Origin: Clostridiales bacterium
GTDB lineage: Bacteria > Bacillota > Clostridia > Oscillospirales > Oscillospiraceae
Direction of reading: 5' to 3'
Length of the DNA: 64,000 nt
Assembly: GCA_019423635.1 (NCBI GenBank)
Contig: JAHZBA010000009.1
Span: 1 to 64,000, forward strand
In this document: one piece after another, positions 36,329 through 45,050 of the stretch
How positions within the stretch are numbered: position 1 is the stretch's first letter
Layout: each line of letters begins with the position of its first letter
Made by a program: the position numbers and the translations under genes
The notes under the pieces: generated by a model
Databases searched by the model: none
The model's input: the letters and a program-made list of their open reading frames with translations, nothing else
What the model was told of the DNA's origin: nothing

Positions 36329-36414
36329 CCCACCCCTTAGAGCCGCAAGGCTTTGAGGGGTGTTTTCCTTGCGTTTTGGAGGGCGGTTTCCCTTGTTTTT
36401 TCCCTGATTTGGAT

Positions 36415-37623
36415 TTACAGGCCGGAAACCGCCCGAATCTTCTGCTCCATCCGGTCCGCGCCGGCCTTTTTCATTTGGGCGGTAACGTGTCCGTACACGT
36501 CCAGCGTAAAGGCGGCGGTGGCGTGACCCAGGTTCTCCTGTACCGTCTTAATGTCATCCCCGGACTGAATCGCCATGACCGCGTATGTATGGCGGAGGTC
36601 ATGAAACCGGGTGGACGGCGTTCCAATTTCTTTCACAAGCTCCTTGAAGCAGCGGTAAATGACACGGTGAGAGAGGAAGTCCCCGGTTTCATCGGAGAAC
36701 ACAAGGTCCCTTTCCACCCAACGCTTTCCAGCCTTGAGCCGCTTTCCGTTCTGTTCCAGCCTTTGAAGCCGGAACAGCTTCACCACGGAGGGAGCCAGCG
36801 TCAGGACGCGGGTCTTGTTGTTCTTGGGCTTGGAGAAGTAAAATTGACCGTCCTTGTGCTGTTCCCGGCGAAGCTGCTGCTTGACCGTCAACGTTCCAGC
36901 GTCCAGGTCCAGGCAGTCCCAGGTGAGGCCCAAAACCTCCCCCTCCCGAATCCCCGTAAAAAGCGCGACCTTATACAGGTATTCATAAGGGTGTCCCTGA
37001 ATCACTTTCAAGAACTCCGAGACCTGGGTATCGTCCAGGGGCCGAATATCCTTTTTCTCCACACGGGGGAGCTTGCAAGCGTCCGAGGGGTTCACCCGAA
37101 TCGCGCCGTTTTCAACCGCTTGCTGCAACGCCTTGTGAAGAATCCCGTGAATGTTCTTGATGGTTTTCGGGGAAAGCGGCTTGCCGCTCTCCTGGTCCTC
37201 ACTGGTAAGTTGGTTATAGAGCTTTTGAATCATCGGCGTAGTCAGGGAATCCAGCTTGACCGCGCCCAGGTTCGGAACGATATACAGGTCCACATTCCGG
37301 CTGTAAAGATATTTGGTTGACGCTTTCACGTCCCCCATATAGTCCTTTTGCCAGACCTCAAACCAGCCCTTTACCGTCAGATTGCACGGGGCCTGATAGG
37401 TCCCGTTATCCACGTCCAGGGACATCTGTTTCAGCTTCTGGGCAACTTCTTTTTGCGTCTTGCCGCTGATGGATTTTTGCTTCTGCTTTCCGGTCCCGGG
37501 GTCATAGCCCACCGTGCAGCGAGCCTCCCAATAGGTGTATTGCTTGCCGTTTTTCGTGACGGTTTTCTTGCGAATGGTACCGTTGCCGTTGGCGGCACGG
37601 CCCATGGATTTTGTGCGTGGCAT
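36415..37623 (-). CDS. Tyrosine integrase of element B
   Basis: 402 aa. Arm-binding N-terminus, core-binding domain (GWFEVWQKDYMGDVKAST) and catalytic domain with Arg in FTGIREGEVLGL, HDLRHTYAVMAI, GHATAAF and Tyr in DVYGHV. The 3' end of this gene is repeated as scars at 44333 and 62313, so elements with this integrase inserted here repeatedly. It points at the 36281 attachment copy. Confidence 0.95.
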   Translation of the reverse strand: MPRTKSMGRAANGNGTIRKKTVTKNGKQYTYWEARCTVGYDPGTGKQKQKSISGKTQKEVAQKLKQMSLDVDNGTYQAPCNLTVKGWFEVWQKDYMGDVKASTKYLYSRNVDLYIVPNLGAVKLDSLTTPMIQKLYNQLTSEDQESGKPLSPKTIKNIHGILHKALQQAVENGAIRVNPSDACKLPRVEKKDIRPLDDTQVSEFLKVIQGHPYEYLYKVALFTGIREGEVLGLTWDCLDLDAGTLTVKQQLRREQHKDGQFYFSKPKNNKTRVLTLAPSVVKLFRLQRLEQNGKRLKAGKRWVERDLVFSDETGDFLSHRVIYRCFKELVKEIGTPSTRFHDLRHTYAVMAIQSGDDIKTVQENLGHATAAFTLDVYGHVTAQMKKAGADRMEQKIRAVSGL

Positions 37624-37701
37624 ATATCCTCCTTATCCGCCACGCAGACGTACTAAAAACTAAGATTATGATACATCATACGTGGCGGATAATCAATGTT
37701 T

Positions 37702-37908
37702 TCAGCCTAGAAATTCCAGAAAAGCGGACTTCGATACGCGAATCTGCCGCCCCGCCCGAAAGCTCTTGATAGCCCCGCAGCGAACGAGATCGTAAGCGGT
37801 ATTTTTTCCAATGCCGAGGATTTCTGAGACCTCGAAAACCGTCAGCACAAGCGGCAGGTCATTTATATTTTTAATTGCGGGGGTCTTTGTATTGGACTTA
37901 TCCATCAT
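37702..37908 (-). CDS. Excisionase-like helix-turn-helix protein
   Basis: 68 aa, MerR/HTH_17-type (LTVFEVSEILGIGKNTAYDL then IRVSKSAFLEFL). Position immediately upstream of the integrase and the size fit a recombination-directionality factor. Start ATG 37908 (first of two adjacent ATGs) after AGAGGA. Confidence 0.82.
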   Translation of the reverse strand: MMDKSNTKTPAIKNINDLPLVLTVFEVSEILGIGKNTAYDLVRCGAIKSFRAGRQIRVSKSAFLEFLG

Positions 37909-37939
37909 GTAATCCTCTTTGAAAATTGAAAGTGCATAT

Positions 37940-39148
37940 TCAATCGTCAAACATCGAATTGTAAATAGCTTCCTCTTGATTGGGCGGCGTGGGCCGCGCC
38001 AGACAAGAATATGGATTCGGGCGCTCCGTGCCCGGAATGGGCCAGTAGTAACCCTCCATTGGGTTATGCGGGAATAGACCAAACCGCATCGCCTGAATCT
38101 TTTTTCCTGTCATTTCGATTGTAACAGAAATCCGCCGCACAAGCTGGTTCAAGCTGTCGATATGATTGAAGCTTGTAATTTTGGATGAGAACAGAGCATT
38201 GTAAAATTCCACTGGCATATAGGGGGTGGTTATGATAATCAGGTCACAGGCAAGGGCCTTGTCGTTGTACCGGCAGGGGGCCATTACCTGATTATCAATG
38301 CCGTGAGGGTCCGTGATACGCAAGAGATCAGCATAGGTGATGACCCCAGGCCGGAGTTCGTCTAGAATCATGGTGTGTTCCCCTTCATAGCCCTGAAAAA
38401 CATCACGGGTGGAGCCGGAGATAAAATAGGGCTGGTCTTTCCTTTGGGCGTACTCCTTGGCTAATGAGGTCTTGCCCGTACCAGCGGGGCCGTAAATCCA
38501 GATGACTTGAATTTGAGTGTTTTTCGCTTTCATCTCCGCCCGCCACTTCTCCGCTTCTTTTAGAAGCCGCTTGGCATCTACGTCCTCAATTTGCCGGTGA
38601 TACTTGGCATATTGAGAGCCGGTCAGCTGCTTCTCAATTTCAGCCTTGGAAGTGGCCCCTGCATACAATAGGTCCAGCATCGTCTTTACGTTTGCCTCGA
38701 CCTGTCGTGCGGCCTTGGCCTGTACAACCTCTGCGCCTATCTGCTGCATGAGGCCCACATAGTCGAAATTGGCCTTGACTTCCGCCGGGTCATACTGGTG
38801 CTTGCCCTCTTTCATGGCCTTGCTGGTCGCATGGACCAGATAGGCATAGCCATTGTTGGCCTCCCCGCTCCACGCCTGAACATACTGCGGCTTATCGCCT
38901 AGCTTTTTAGCAACGGCGGAACAATAGCGGGCATTAGAAAATGACATCATCGCATGAATATCCGGCTCCTTGGGCTGGCCTTGGTCATCAGTCTCTTGGT
39001 CGTGAATGATAACCGCATATCGAACTGGGTTCAGCTTCGTTTCAATTAGTTCCGCTAAATCTTCCGCAGTCTTGATGCCCTGGGGAAGATGCCGCAACTG
39101 CTGCGCGTACATCAAATTTTTAGCGCGTGGGGTTTTGTCCTCATTCAT
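37940..39148 (-). CDS. Rolling-circle Rep/relaxase with SF3-like helicase domain
   Basis: 402 aa. Residues about 20-150 form a Rep_2-like (PF01719-type) nuclease domain: YAVIIHD, then DIHAMMSF in place of the metal-binding HUH motif (only one His), and NGYAYLVHATSKAMK with the candidate nucleophile tyrosine. Residues about 215-330 are a P-loop helicase/ATPase (IWIYGPAGTGKTSLAKEYA, then HTMILDELRPG). This two-domain layout is known from IME relaxases and CRESS-like plasmid Reps. ATG 39148 is preferred from the AGGGAGG site over the upstream in-frame start. Confidence 0.82.
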   Translation of the reverse strand: MNEDKTPRAKNLMYAQQLRHLPQGIKTAEDLAELIETKLNPVRYAVIIHDQETDDQGQPKEPDIHAMMSFSNARYCSAVAKKLGDKPQYVQAWSGEANNGYAYLVHATSKAMKEGKHQYDPAEVKANFDYVGLMQQIGAEVVQAKAARQVEANVKTMLDLLYAGATSKAEIEKQLTGSQYAKYHRQIEDVDAKRLLKEAEKWRAEMKAKNTQIQVIWIYGPAGTGKTSLAKEYAQRKDQPYFISGSTRDVFQGYEGEHTMILDELRPGVITYADLLRITDPHGIDNQVMAPCRYNDKALACDLIIITTPYMPVEFYNALFSSKITSFNHIDSLNQLVRRISVTIEMTGKKIQAMRFGLFPHNPMEGYYWPIPGTERPNPYSCLARPTPPNQEEAIYNSMFDD

Positions 39149-39170
39149 GGTTCCATCGTCCTCCCTGGGA

Positions 39171-39298
39171 TTTTGGCACTTTGACACCGGGATTTGCCGC
39201 GCTTATAACAAGCCCAGCGCGGCAAATTTTATAGGGTAATATAGGCATATTGGCACCTGACACCGCCCCGCCTCTGCTTGACGCACGGCGGGGCGGTG
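39171..39298. other. Candidate origin (dso/oriT) of element B
   Basis: Two direct repeats, TTGGCACTTTGACACCG (39173-39189) and TTGGCACCTGACACCG (39251-39266), each followed by a perfect 12-bp inverted repeat: ATTTGCCGCGCT (39192-39203 with 39216-39227) and CACCGCCCCGCC (39261-39272 with 39287-39298). Binding repeats next to hairpins directly upstream of rep are the usual form of a rolling-circle origin or relaxase nic region. Confidence 0.6.
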
Positions 39299-39308
39299 AA
39301 ATCAGGTA

Positions 39309-40712
39309 TCAATCTCCGTAATACTCTCGCAACAGCCGCCCCAGCTCTTTGTAAACGGGGAACCGCATGTGTGGAAAATGCACATATCCGGGGGCGTCAT
39401 GCTCCCCATCGGTCGAACTGAACCAGGCGTCACCGGGAGCGTACCGGCGGGCAACCGCCAAAATCTCCAGGTCGGGACCGGACCACATCAAGCGGCCCTC
39501 CTCCAAGGTGGGCCTGAACAGAATTTTGGTACTCATAGCGGACCGGAGCATGGAGGGCAAGCCGCCCTCGTCCACGCTGGCCTGGGCGATGCTGATGATG
39601 ACATAGCAGCCCGCAGAGGCCCCCATGGTCACAATTCGTTTGATAAGATCATCAAATTCTGCCAGCGAGTAGTCGGGAGCCGCCTTGTCCGCCTTTTTGG
39701 GCAGTAGGCTTCTCAATGCCACATACTCGTCCAGAAACAGGAAGGACGGGGACATCCCAGCATCCCACCAGTGGACGGCATCGCCGCATTTCTCGGACTG
39801 GTCGTTCAAAATCTGCTGCCGTGCCTTGATGGTCTCCGCAAAGTGCCGGATAGCAGCCAAGATTCCCCGCGCCCCGCCATCCTGGTCCAGGGTGACAACG
39901 TGGGAAAGTCGGGACAGCTCCGCCTGTTTGGGGTCGATAATCATAATCTCGCTGCCGTATTCATCCCGCCCCTGCTGCAAAACCTGAAGCAGCAGACTGA
40001 TAATGCCCGTGGTCTTTCCGCTGCGGGTCTTGCCCGCAACCAGCATGGACCCGGATGACGTGAGATCAATAACGGTTCCATTTTGAAGCAGGAGCTTGGT
40101 CCGGTCATAGTTGCGCATTTCGCCCGCACTCTTAAATGTCAGGCTGCAATCCCGCACGACATCTTCAACGCAAAACTCCACACTATTACAATCAGGCGGC
40201 GCGTTGACATATACAACCGCATACTTCTGATACTTGCCGTTGATTAGGCTAGAAATCCGGGAAGCGGACTTTGCAATCTCTTCCATGGCAACACTGGCCC
40301 CCGTCACAGTCACGGTATAGCGACTGGAGTTGGAGGGGACACAAGTGACCTTTGGGAGAAATTCTCCGTCCCGCAGATGAAGCGGATTGCCGTAGGCCGG
40401 GCAGCACAGGCCGCGATAGACCATGTGGCGAATCCGTTCGTTGTCCGGGGTAAATTTATAAAGGAGACAGGCCGCCAGGAACAAAAGGCAGCCGAAAGCC
40501 ACGAACCCCATGCCCGCCTCGAACAGTTCACAGGAAATACAATTCAGGGCCATCGGGCTGATAAAATTATTGGAGGGAACCAAGGAGGCCACCCAGCCAA
40601 CAACGAACAGGAGCAGCCCCAGCATGACCGAGGCCTCGCCCCCCACACCAACCAGGGTATGGGGGGCGGCGTACCGGAGGCGGGACGCCTTACCATCATA
40701 ATACCGCAGCAT
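39309..40712 (-). CDS. FtsK/TcpA-like coupling ATPase
   Basis: 467 aa. Two N-terminal transmembrane helices (about 28-48 and 65-88), then a FtsK/SpoIIIE-type motor with Walker A VAGKTRSGKTTG and Walker B SFLFLDEY. This is the topology of TcpA-type coupling proteins used by ICE/IME with Rep-like relaxases. It is 121 nt upstream of the relaxase gene, with the origin-like sequence in between. Confidence 0.88.
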   Translation of the reverse strand: MLRYYDGKASRLRYAAPHTLVGVGGEASVMLGLLLFVVGWVASLVPSNNFISPMALNCISCELFEAGMGFVAFGCLLFLAACLLYKFTPDNERIRHMVYRGLCCPAYGNPLHLRDGEFLPKVTCVPSNSSRYTVTVTGASVAMEEIAKSASRISSLINGKYQKYAVVYVNAPPDCNSVEFCVEDVVRDCSLTFKSAGEMRNYDRTKLLLQNGTVIDLTSSGSMLVAGKTRSGKTTGIISLLLQVLQQGRDEYGSEIMIIDPKQAELSRLSHVVTLDQDGGARGILAAIRHFAETIKARQQILNDQSEKCGDAVHWWDAGMSPSFLFLDEYVALRSLLPKKADKAAPDYSLAEFDDLIKRIVTMGASAGCYVIISIAQASVDEGGLPSMLRSAMSTKILFRPTLEEGRLMWSGPDLEILAVARRYAPGDAWFSSTDGEHDAPGYVHFPHMRFPVYKELGRLLREYYGD

Positions 40713-40715
40713 AGG

Positions 40716-41078
40716 TCAATCCTTGCCCTTTCCAGCCGCCGCCGGAGCGACGACAACATCATCACAGCGGACGGAAAGCTGATTGCGAAAATCGCCGTAG
40801 ACGGTGCAGACCGGATTCACAGGCAAAACCGAATCGCCAAGGGAGATAGAGGGTTTGCCCGGCGTCTTGAGTGCCAACTTTTCATAAAGATTGCTGGAAA
40901 CCTCGCCCGCCCTGTGCTTGTACTCCGTGGCATCGGCGGTAATCACCGTATCGACAATCCAACCGAGCTTGGCCTTGGTTTCGTGGTCCAGCCATTCGCG
41001 GATACCGGTGGCGGTCAGGGTCTTCCCGTGAAAAAACGGGTCTGCGGCAAACCGCAAAAATTGATTCAGATATTTCAT
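40716..41078 (-). CDS. Small conserved mobile-element protein (DUF961/YdcP-like?)
   Basis: 120 aa. The C-terminal half (SNLYEKLALKTPGKPSISLG, then VNPVCTVYGDFRNQLSV) resembles the beta-rich small proteins encoded at the start of Tn916/ICEBs1-type transfer operons. The similarity is by eye only. It lies 3 nt before the TcpA-like gene and opens the operon. GAAAGG supplies a ribosome site. Confidence 0.6.
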   Translation of the reverse strand: MKYLNQFLRFAADPFFHGKTLTATGIREWLDHETKAKLGWIVDTVITADATEYKHRAGEVSSNLYEKLALKTPGKPSISLGDSVLPVNPVCTVYGDFRNQLSVRCDDVVVAPAAAGKGKD

Positions 41079-41502
41079 AATAAACTGCGACCTTTCGTAA
41101 GTTTATAATATCGGCGGCTAGGTGGTGCACCAGCCCTAGTCAGCCTTGACTTTTAGCAAGAAAAGAATAACATATTTATGATAAAAAGTGAAATTTTTTC
41201 GTCATATAAAATGATTTTCGTAATATTTCACAGCACATAAAAAGGAGACCACAAACGCAATTTCACAGATAAATTATTAGGAAAAGGCAAAGCGGTAATG
41301 ACCAGGTGCGAATCGGCTGATTTTGTGCATATTGCACAGTGGTTAGACTTCTAAAACTCAGGGGGAGGAAAAGCGCAAGGGCAGAAGTGAGCAGAAAAAA
41401 GCAGAAATTTTAAACTTCCTTCGTCTGCGCTTTTGAAGTGCATAAAACAAAAGCAGACCCCCGCCATTATCAGCGGAGGCCCTAAAAATATGCTGATTTA
41501 CC
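41079..41502. other. AT-rich control region of element B
   Basis: About 420 nt without a gene between divergent units. It contains an imperfect palindrome around GGTGGTGCACCAGCC (41123-41137) just upstream of the minus-strand operon and a near-perfect one, TGTGCA-TAT-TGCACA (41324-41338). These are candidate operators; no regulator gene beyond the HTH at 37702 is seen in the element. Confidence 0.4.
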
Positions 41503-41531
41503 TTGCTTTTTGGGTCCCATGGGATTATAAT
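41503..41531 (+). promoter_or_regulatory. Promoter of the SLH/peptidase cargo gene
   Basis: TTGCTT (41503-41508), 17-nt spacer, TATAAT (41526-41531), giving a leader of nearly 290 nt. Confidence 0.7.
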
Positions 41532-41824
41532 ACAATCACAAGGCAAACAAAGGCAGGACGCAGGGGACGGCAATCCCCTACGCCCCTATGCGGGAGAAGC
41601 AGCCTCCCACACAATAGCATTCGCTACGCCAGCCTCATTATACCGGACTTTTGGTTAATTTTCAAGGTCAGGTTTGGGGTTTGTGTCTGTATATGCGGTG
41701 TGGGATTATTATATCCTGCGCCGCTTTTGTTTGTCTCGGCGGCCCCTGCAAGCCCGAGGGGGGCGAAAAGCTCCCCTTGGGTGGACCGTTGAGAAAAACA
41801 AGCAGTATACAAGGGGAGGATTTC

Positions 41825-43090
41825 ATGTTCATTAAAAAATCGGTTTCTCTGCTTTTGGCCCTGGCCTTATGTGCCAGTCTCGCCGTCCCTGCTATGGCGG
41901 CGGAATTTTCCGATGTGCCCACTGACCACCCATTCTATGACGCAATCTGGGCCGCCACGGAAAAGGGAATCGTGGGCGGTTATCCTGACGGTACATTCAA
42001 GCCCGCCAATACCGTCACCAAGAGCAACTTCGCAATCATGCTGTCCCGGGCATTTTACGCCAATAACATCGCCAGACACAATGACAGCTATAATCTGGAG
42101 GTTTACGGCCCCTTCGCCGGGAACTATCTGGCGGCGTATTACAACGGTGCTTTCGAGGGTGCCAGCTTCTATGAGGACTTCGTGATGCTCAGGCTTGACG
42201 TTATGAACACCGGTATCAGCCGCTACGACATGGCCCAACTCATGGCAAACATCCTGAAGAACAAAGGCTTCACGGTCAGCGCCAGCGAGAAAACAGCCGC
42301 CCAGGCCCGAATTGTCGATTACAGCACAATCCCCGACCAATACAAGGACGCCGTTGCCACTGTTTACGCGCTTGGCATCATCGGCGGATTCAGCAACGGC
42401 ACGTTCGGCGGCAGCGGCACCATGACCCGTGGACAAGCGGCAGTGGTCATCTACCGTCTGGCGCAATATGTGGGCGATGGATCTGGCACAGGGCCGGAGA
42501 CCTCCATTGACGATGATCTAACCAATACGCCAGAGAACCCCGCCGGTCCCGGGTCCAGCGAAGCAGTCCCCGAAACGCCCGCTGACCGGACCCTTTCCAA
42601 TGGCAAGGCCATTACTGAGGAAAATGTGACCGAGATTCTGGACCAGCTCAAGGCCAAATATCCCACGCCCACCAGCTTCAAGAACGGCTACGCTGGAATG
42701 GGAAGCGGTCGAAGTGCAGCCAATAACTGCATCAAACAAATTGTCAACACCTACAAGGCCGACAACGGCCAAAGATGCAGCACCACCATTGGCTGCGGCG
42801 GCTGCGCAGCTTTCGTTGCCGATGAAATCTTCGGACAGACCGGCGTGACCTGGAAAAAAACCACTATGGCCGATGTTCGTCCGGGTGACCTGCTAATTAC
42901 CCTTGACAACGAAGGATATTTGACACATGTAAGCATCTGCGCCGGCTATGTCGATGGATATGAGCCTACCAGAAGAATCAAAGTTGTCGATGCTGGTGGC
43001 AGAGACGGTCCAAGCGGATATAAAATCGGATGGAACTTGGCCGCAACTAGCGCCACCCCCTACGATGTCTATACCGCATATCCCGACTAA
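41825..43090 (+). CDS. Secreted SLH-domain protein with NlpC/CHAP-like C-terminal domain
   Basis: 421 aa. Signal peptide (KKSVSLLLALALCASLAVPA, cleavage near AMAA). Two or three SLH repeats (FSDVPTDHPFYDAIWAATEK; a later copy around VATVYALGIIGGFSNGTF) anchor it to the cell wall. After an acidic/Pro linker comes a C-terminal domain with CGGCAAFVADEIFG and later GDLLIT...THVSICAGY, a Cys...His arrangement like papain-type amidases (NlpC/P60 or CHAP). In a mobilizable element it may open peptidoglycan for transfer or act on the host wall; inference. GGGGAGG precedes ATG 41825. Confidence 0.82.
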   Translation: MFIKKSVSLLLALALCASLAVPAMAAEFSDVPTDHPFYDAIWAATEKGIVGGYPDGTFKPANTVTKSNFAIMLSRAFYANNIARHNDSYNLEVYGPFAGNYLAAYYNGAFEGASFYEDFVMLRLDVMNTGISRYDMAQLMANILKNKGFTVSASEKTAAQARIVDYSTIPDQYKDAVATVYALGIIGGFSNGTFGGSGTMTRGQAAVVIYRLAQYVGDGSGTGPETSIDDDLTNTPENPAGPGSSEAVPETPADRTLSNGKAITEENVTEILDQLKAKYPTPTSFKNGYAGMGSGRSAANNCIKQIVNTYKADNGQRCSTTIGCGGCAAFVADEIFGQTGVTWKKTTMADVRPGDLLITLDNEGYLTHVSICAGYVDGYEPTRRIKVVDAGGRDGPSGYKIGWNLAATSATPYDVYTAYPD

Positions 43091-43181
43091 GCCGTTACGA
43101 TTTTGCTAAAAAGATAGTCTTTCCCCCTCAAAAAATACAGCCTCCGGCAGATAGCACGGAGACGGAGCGGCATCAAGGGCC

Positions 43182-43226
43182 GCAAAAAAGTTTTCTGGTT
43201 TCGTAAGAGCCAGAAAACTTTTTTGC
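43182..43226. repeat. Perfect 17-bp inverted repeat
   Basis: GCAAAAAAGTTTTCTGG (43182-43198) and its complement (43210-43226) with an 11-nt loop, bracketed by a weaker GAGCGGCATCAAGGGC/GCCCCTTGA pairing. It may terminate the SLH gene, or be part of a repeated mobile-element end. Confidence 0.7.
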
Positions 43227-43343
43227 TCTCCGCTTCGCTCCGCCCCTTGACCCCGCACCGCCTCCGCGCAGGTGGAAGTCAACCGAAATCGCCGCAGCCG
43301 ATTTCGGCAAGGCCGACAATCTTTATTTTGGGAGGACGGACCG

Positions 43344-43991
43344 ATGAAGCAGACTATCAAGACCAGCAGGACGGCGGGGTATTTGGAGAAGATTTTCAGA
43401 GCCTTAAATGAGCATTATTTTGCCGGAGAAATTGAAGAGCCTATTATTACGATTCAAAGCACCCCCAGGGCCTACGGACACGTCACCGTAGCTAAGGCGT
43501 GGCAGAGGGCGGACGGCGGGACGAGGCATGAACTGAACATCGGAGCCGGGACGCTGGACAGACCGATAGAAAGTGTGACCGCGACTGTGCTTCATGAAAT
43601 GGTCCACTTGTTCAATTTACAGATTGGCGTACAAGACACCAGCCGGGGCGGGACCTACCACAACAAGCGTTTTCGGGACGCCGCCGAGGCGCGGGACCTC
43701 TGTATCAGTTATGATAAACGTATCGGGTGGAGCATCACGGAACCCACGGACGGGCTTATTGAGTTCATTATCTCCCAGGGCTGGGACGATATTATGATGA
43801 ACCGGCAGGAGGGGCTTTCCATGCGGGGCATCGGAGGCCCCGGAGCAAAGGGAGGAATCACGCCGCCCGTCACGGGTCGAACGTCCAGCACCCGGAAAGT
43901 TGCCTGCCCCTGCTGCGGGCAGTCCGTCCGGGCCACACGAAAAGTCAACATTCTTTGCGGGGACTGCATGGTCCCCATGGTGGAAGTTTGA
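43344..43991 (+). CDS. SprT-like zinc metalloprotease-fold protein
   Basis: 215 aa. The SprT-like domain has the zinc motif LHEMVHLFN followed by a third-ligand helix (YHNKRFRDAAEARDL). A C-terminal zinc ribbon is visible as CPCC...CGDC. Such proteins are common cargo of Firmicutes phages and conjugative elements; substrate is unknown (the eukaryotic relative SPRTN cleaves DNA-bound proteins). GGGAGG precedes the ATG and a terminator follows. Confidence 0.85.
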   Translation: MKQTIKTSRTAGYLEKIFRALNEHYFAGEIEEPIITIQSTPRAYGHVTVAKAWQRADGGTRHELNIGAGTLDRPIESVTATVLHEMVHLFNLQIGVQDTSRGGTYHNKRFRDAAEARDLCISYDKRIGWSITEPTDGLIEFIISQGWDDIMMNRQEGLSMRGIGGPGAKGGITPPVTGRTSSTRKVACPCCGQSVRATRKVNILCGDCMVPMVEV

Positions 43992-44007
43992 AAGTGCACA
44001 TGAAAAA

Positions 44008-44050
44008 AGGACAGGGGGCCGGATTTGGCCTCCTGTCCTCTTTCGTTTTT
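44008..44050 (+). terminator. Terminator of the SprT-like gene
   Basis: 13-bp stem (44008-44020 with 44027-44039, one G-U pair), loop GGATTT, then CTCTTTCGTTTTT. Confidence 0.88.
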
Positions 44051-44221
44051 AGTACCTCTGCGGGGCTTCGAGTTTCCCTTATTTTTTCCCTTAATGGCTT
44101 AATATTGGCTGGTAGAAGCTGTTACTAGCTGGTACATAGGAAACGCTGGACCCGTTGCAAATAAAGGCTTTTGGGACTAGGCGGGACTAGATGGGAAATT
44201 GGGAACGGCCCGAAAAAGAAA

Positions 44222-44246
44222 TTCAAGTCCTGTTTCCGCAACCACA
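44222..44246 (+). other. Attachment site copy 3 (partial, B/C junction)
   Basis: TTCAAGTCCTGTTTCCGCAA onward matches the last 25 bases of the 48-bp core with one change (C to T at 44234). From 44222 to 44391 the sequence equals 36304-36473 with that single mismatch, so the left start of a second B-type element is present. Confidence 0.85.
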
Positions 44247-44332
44247 CCCACCCCTTAGAGCCGCAAGGCTTTGAGGGGTGTTTTCCTTGCGTTTTGGAGG
44301 GCGGTTTCCCTTGTTTTTTCCCTGATTTGGAT

Positions 44333-44467
44333 TTACAGGCCGGAAACCGCCCGAATCTTCTGCTCCATCCGGTCCGCGCCGGCCTTTTTCACCTGGGCAG
44401 TGGCGTGGCCCAGGTCCTCCTGTACCGTCTTCATGTCACTGAATCGCCATGACCGCGTATGTATGCC
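44333..44467 (-). pseudogene. Truncated integrase remnant (element B type)
   Basis: The stop codon and last codons equal the end of the integrase at 36415 (including the MEQKIRAVSGL C-terminus). Beyond 44391 there are deletions that remove the region around the catalytic tyrosine, then matches resume to GTATGTATG and end. Only about 135 nt of the 1.2-kb gene remain. Confidence 0.85.
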
Positions 44468-44930
44468 TAAGCCTGAGGAAGCGGAAAACGGAACATGACA
44501 GAATCCCCTCAAGGGCTATGGTTTGCGCCATCGCCCTTTTCGTATGAGGGAGACGTTATCATGGCACGAAAAAGCAGAAAGCACCCTGAGTGAACTGTTC
44601 GTTGAGTAAAGATACTGCAGGCTCCATCCGGCTGCCGATTTTCAGAGCAGGGAAATCCGGCTCACACATAACTCGTAACCGCTGGACGACGAGACATCCG
44701 GCACCTTTTCCGCCGCTGCCGCGTTCAGGAGCAGTGGAAGTCCCCCGTAGTTCCTGCATCTGAATCAGCCCGATTCTGACCGCCCGCTCCAGGGCCAGGT
44801 GAGGCATGTTTCGCACATCGGCCGGCGGCATGGCGGAGAGGCCTGTGATGCCCCGCCGCCATGGAGTCCGTGAATGCAGGCGCCTGTCGTATCATCGTCT
44901 GTTTCAATGGGACACCGCTTGAGCCATATG
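44468..44930. other. Recombination-module debris, no intact gene
   Basis: An ATG at 44561 with GAGGG upstream opens MARKSRKHPE and then stops; this N-terminus is like those of large serine recombinases of Clostridia, cut off after 10 codons. On the opposite strand about 44600-44690 encodes CEPDFPALKIGSRM, resembling the tail of an excisionase-type protein. Neither is functional. The rest holds nothing I can support. Confidence 0.4.
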
Positions 44931-44974
44931 TGCTCGTAAATATTACAAAACAGATATTGACAGGATGCTATGAT
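44931..44974 (+). promoter_or_regulatory. Shared-motif promoter 1 (upstream of the 380-aa gene)
   Basis: Motif TGCTCGTAAATATTACA (44931-44947), then 21 nt, then -10 TATGAT (44969-44974). There is no consensus -35 at the expected place, which the motif's 3' end overlaps, so an activator or unusual sigma factor is likely. Same spacing as at 47928 and 53067. The start codon at 45051 is about 75 nt downstream. Confidence 0.7.
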
Positions 44975-45050
44975 TGCGATAGGGTTACAGTGCGGAGGCG
45001 TGGAGGCCCCGGCACGCAATTTCCGATCTTTTGAAAGGAACAGCAAAAAT

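Larger units (their letters stand above)
36281..44246. mobile_element. Element B: integrative mobilizable element with Rep/TcpA genes
   Basis: Order on the minus strand: small DUF961-like protein, TcpA/FtsK-like ATPase, origin-like spacer, Rep/helicase relaxase, excisionase-like HTH, tyrosine integrase; cargo on the plus strand (SLH/peptidase, SprT-like). This matches streptococcal IMEs that use rolling-circle-type Rep/helicase relaxases with TcpA coupling proteins. Its right attachment copy is only a partial 25-nt match. Confidence 0.8.

Noticed and set aside
44559..44831. 90-codon minus-strand frame at the start of region C
   Set aside because: It joins a fragment resembling an excisionase tail to antisense of a truncated recombinase start; treated as debris.
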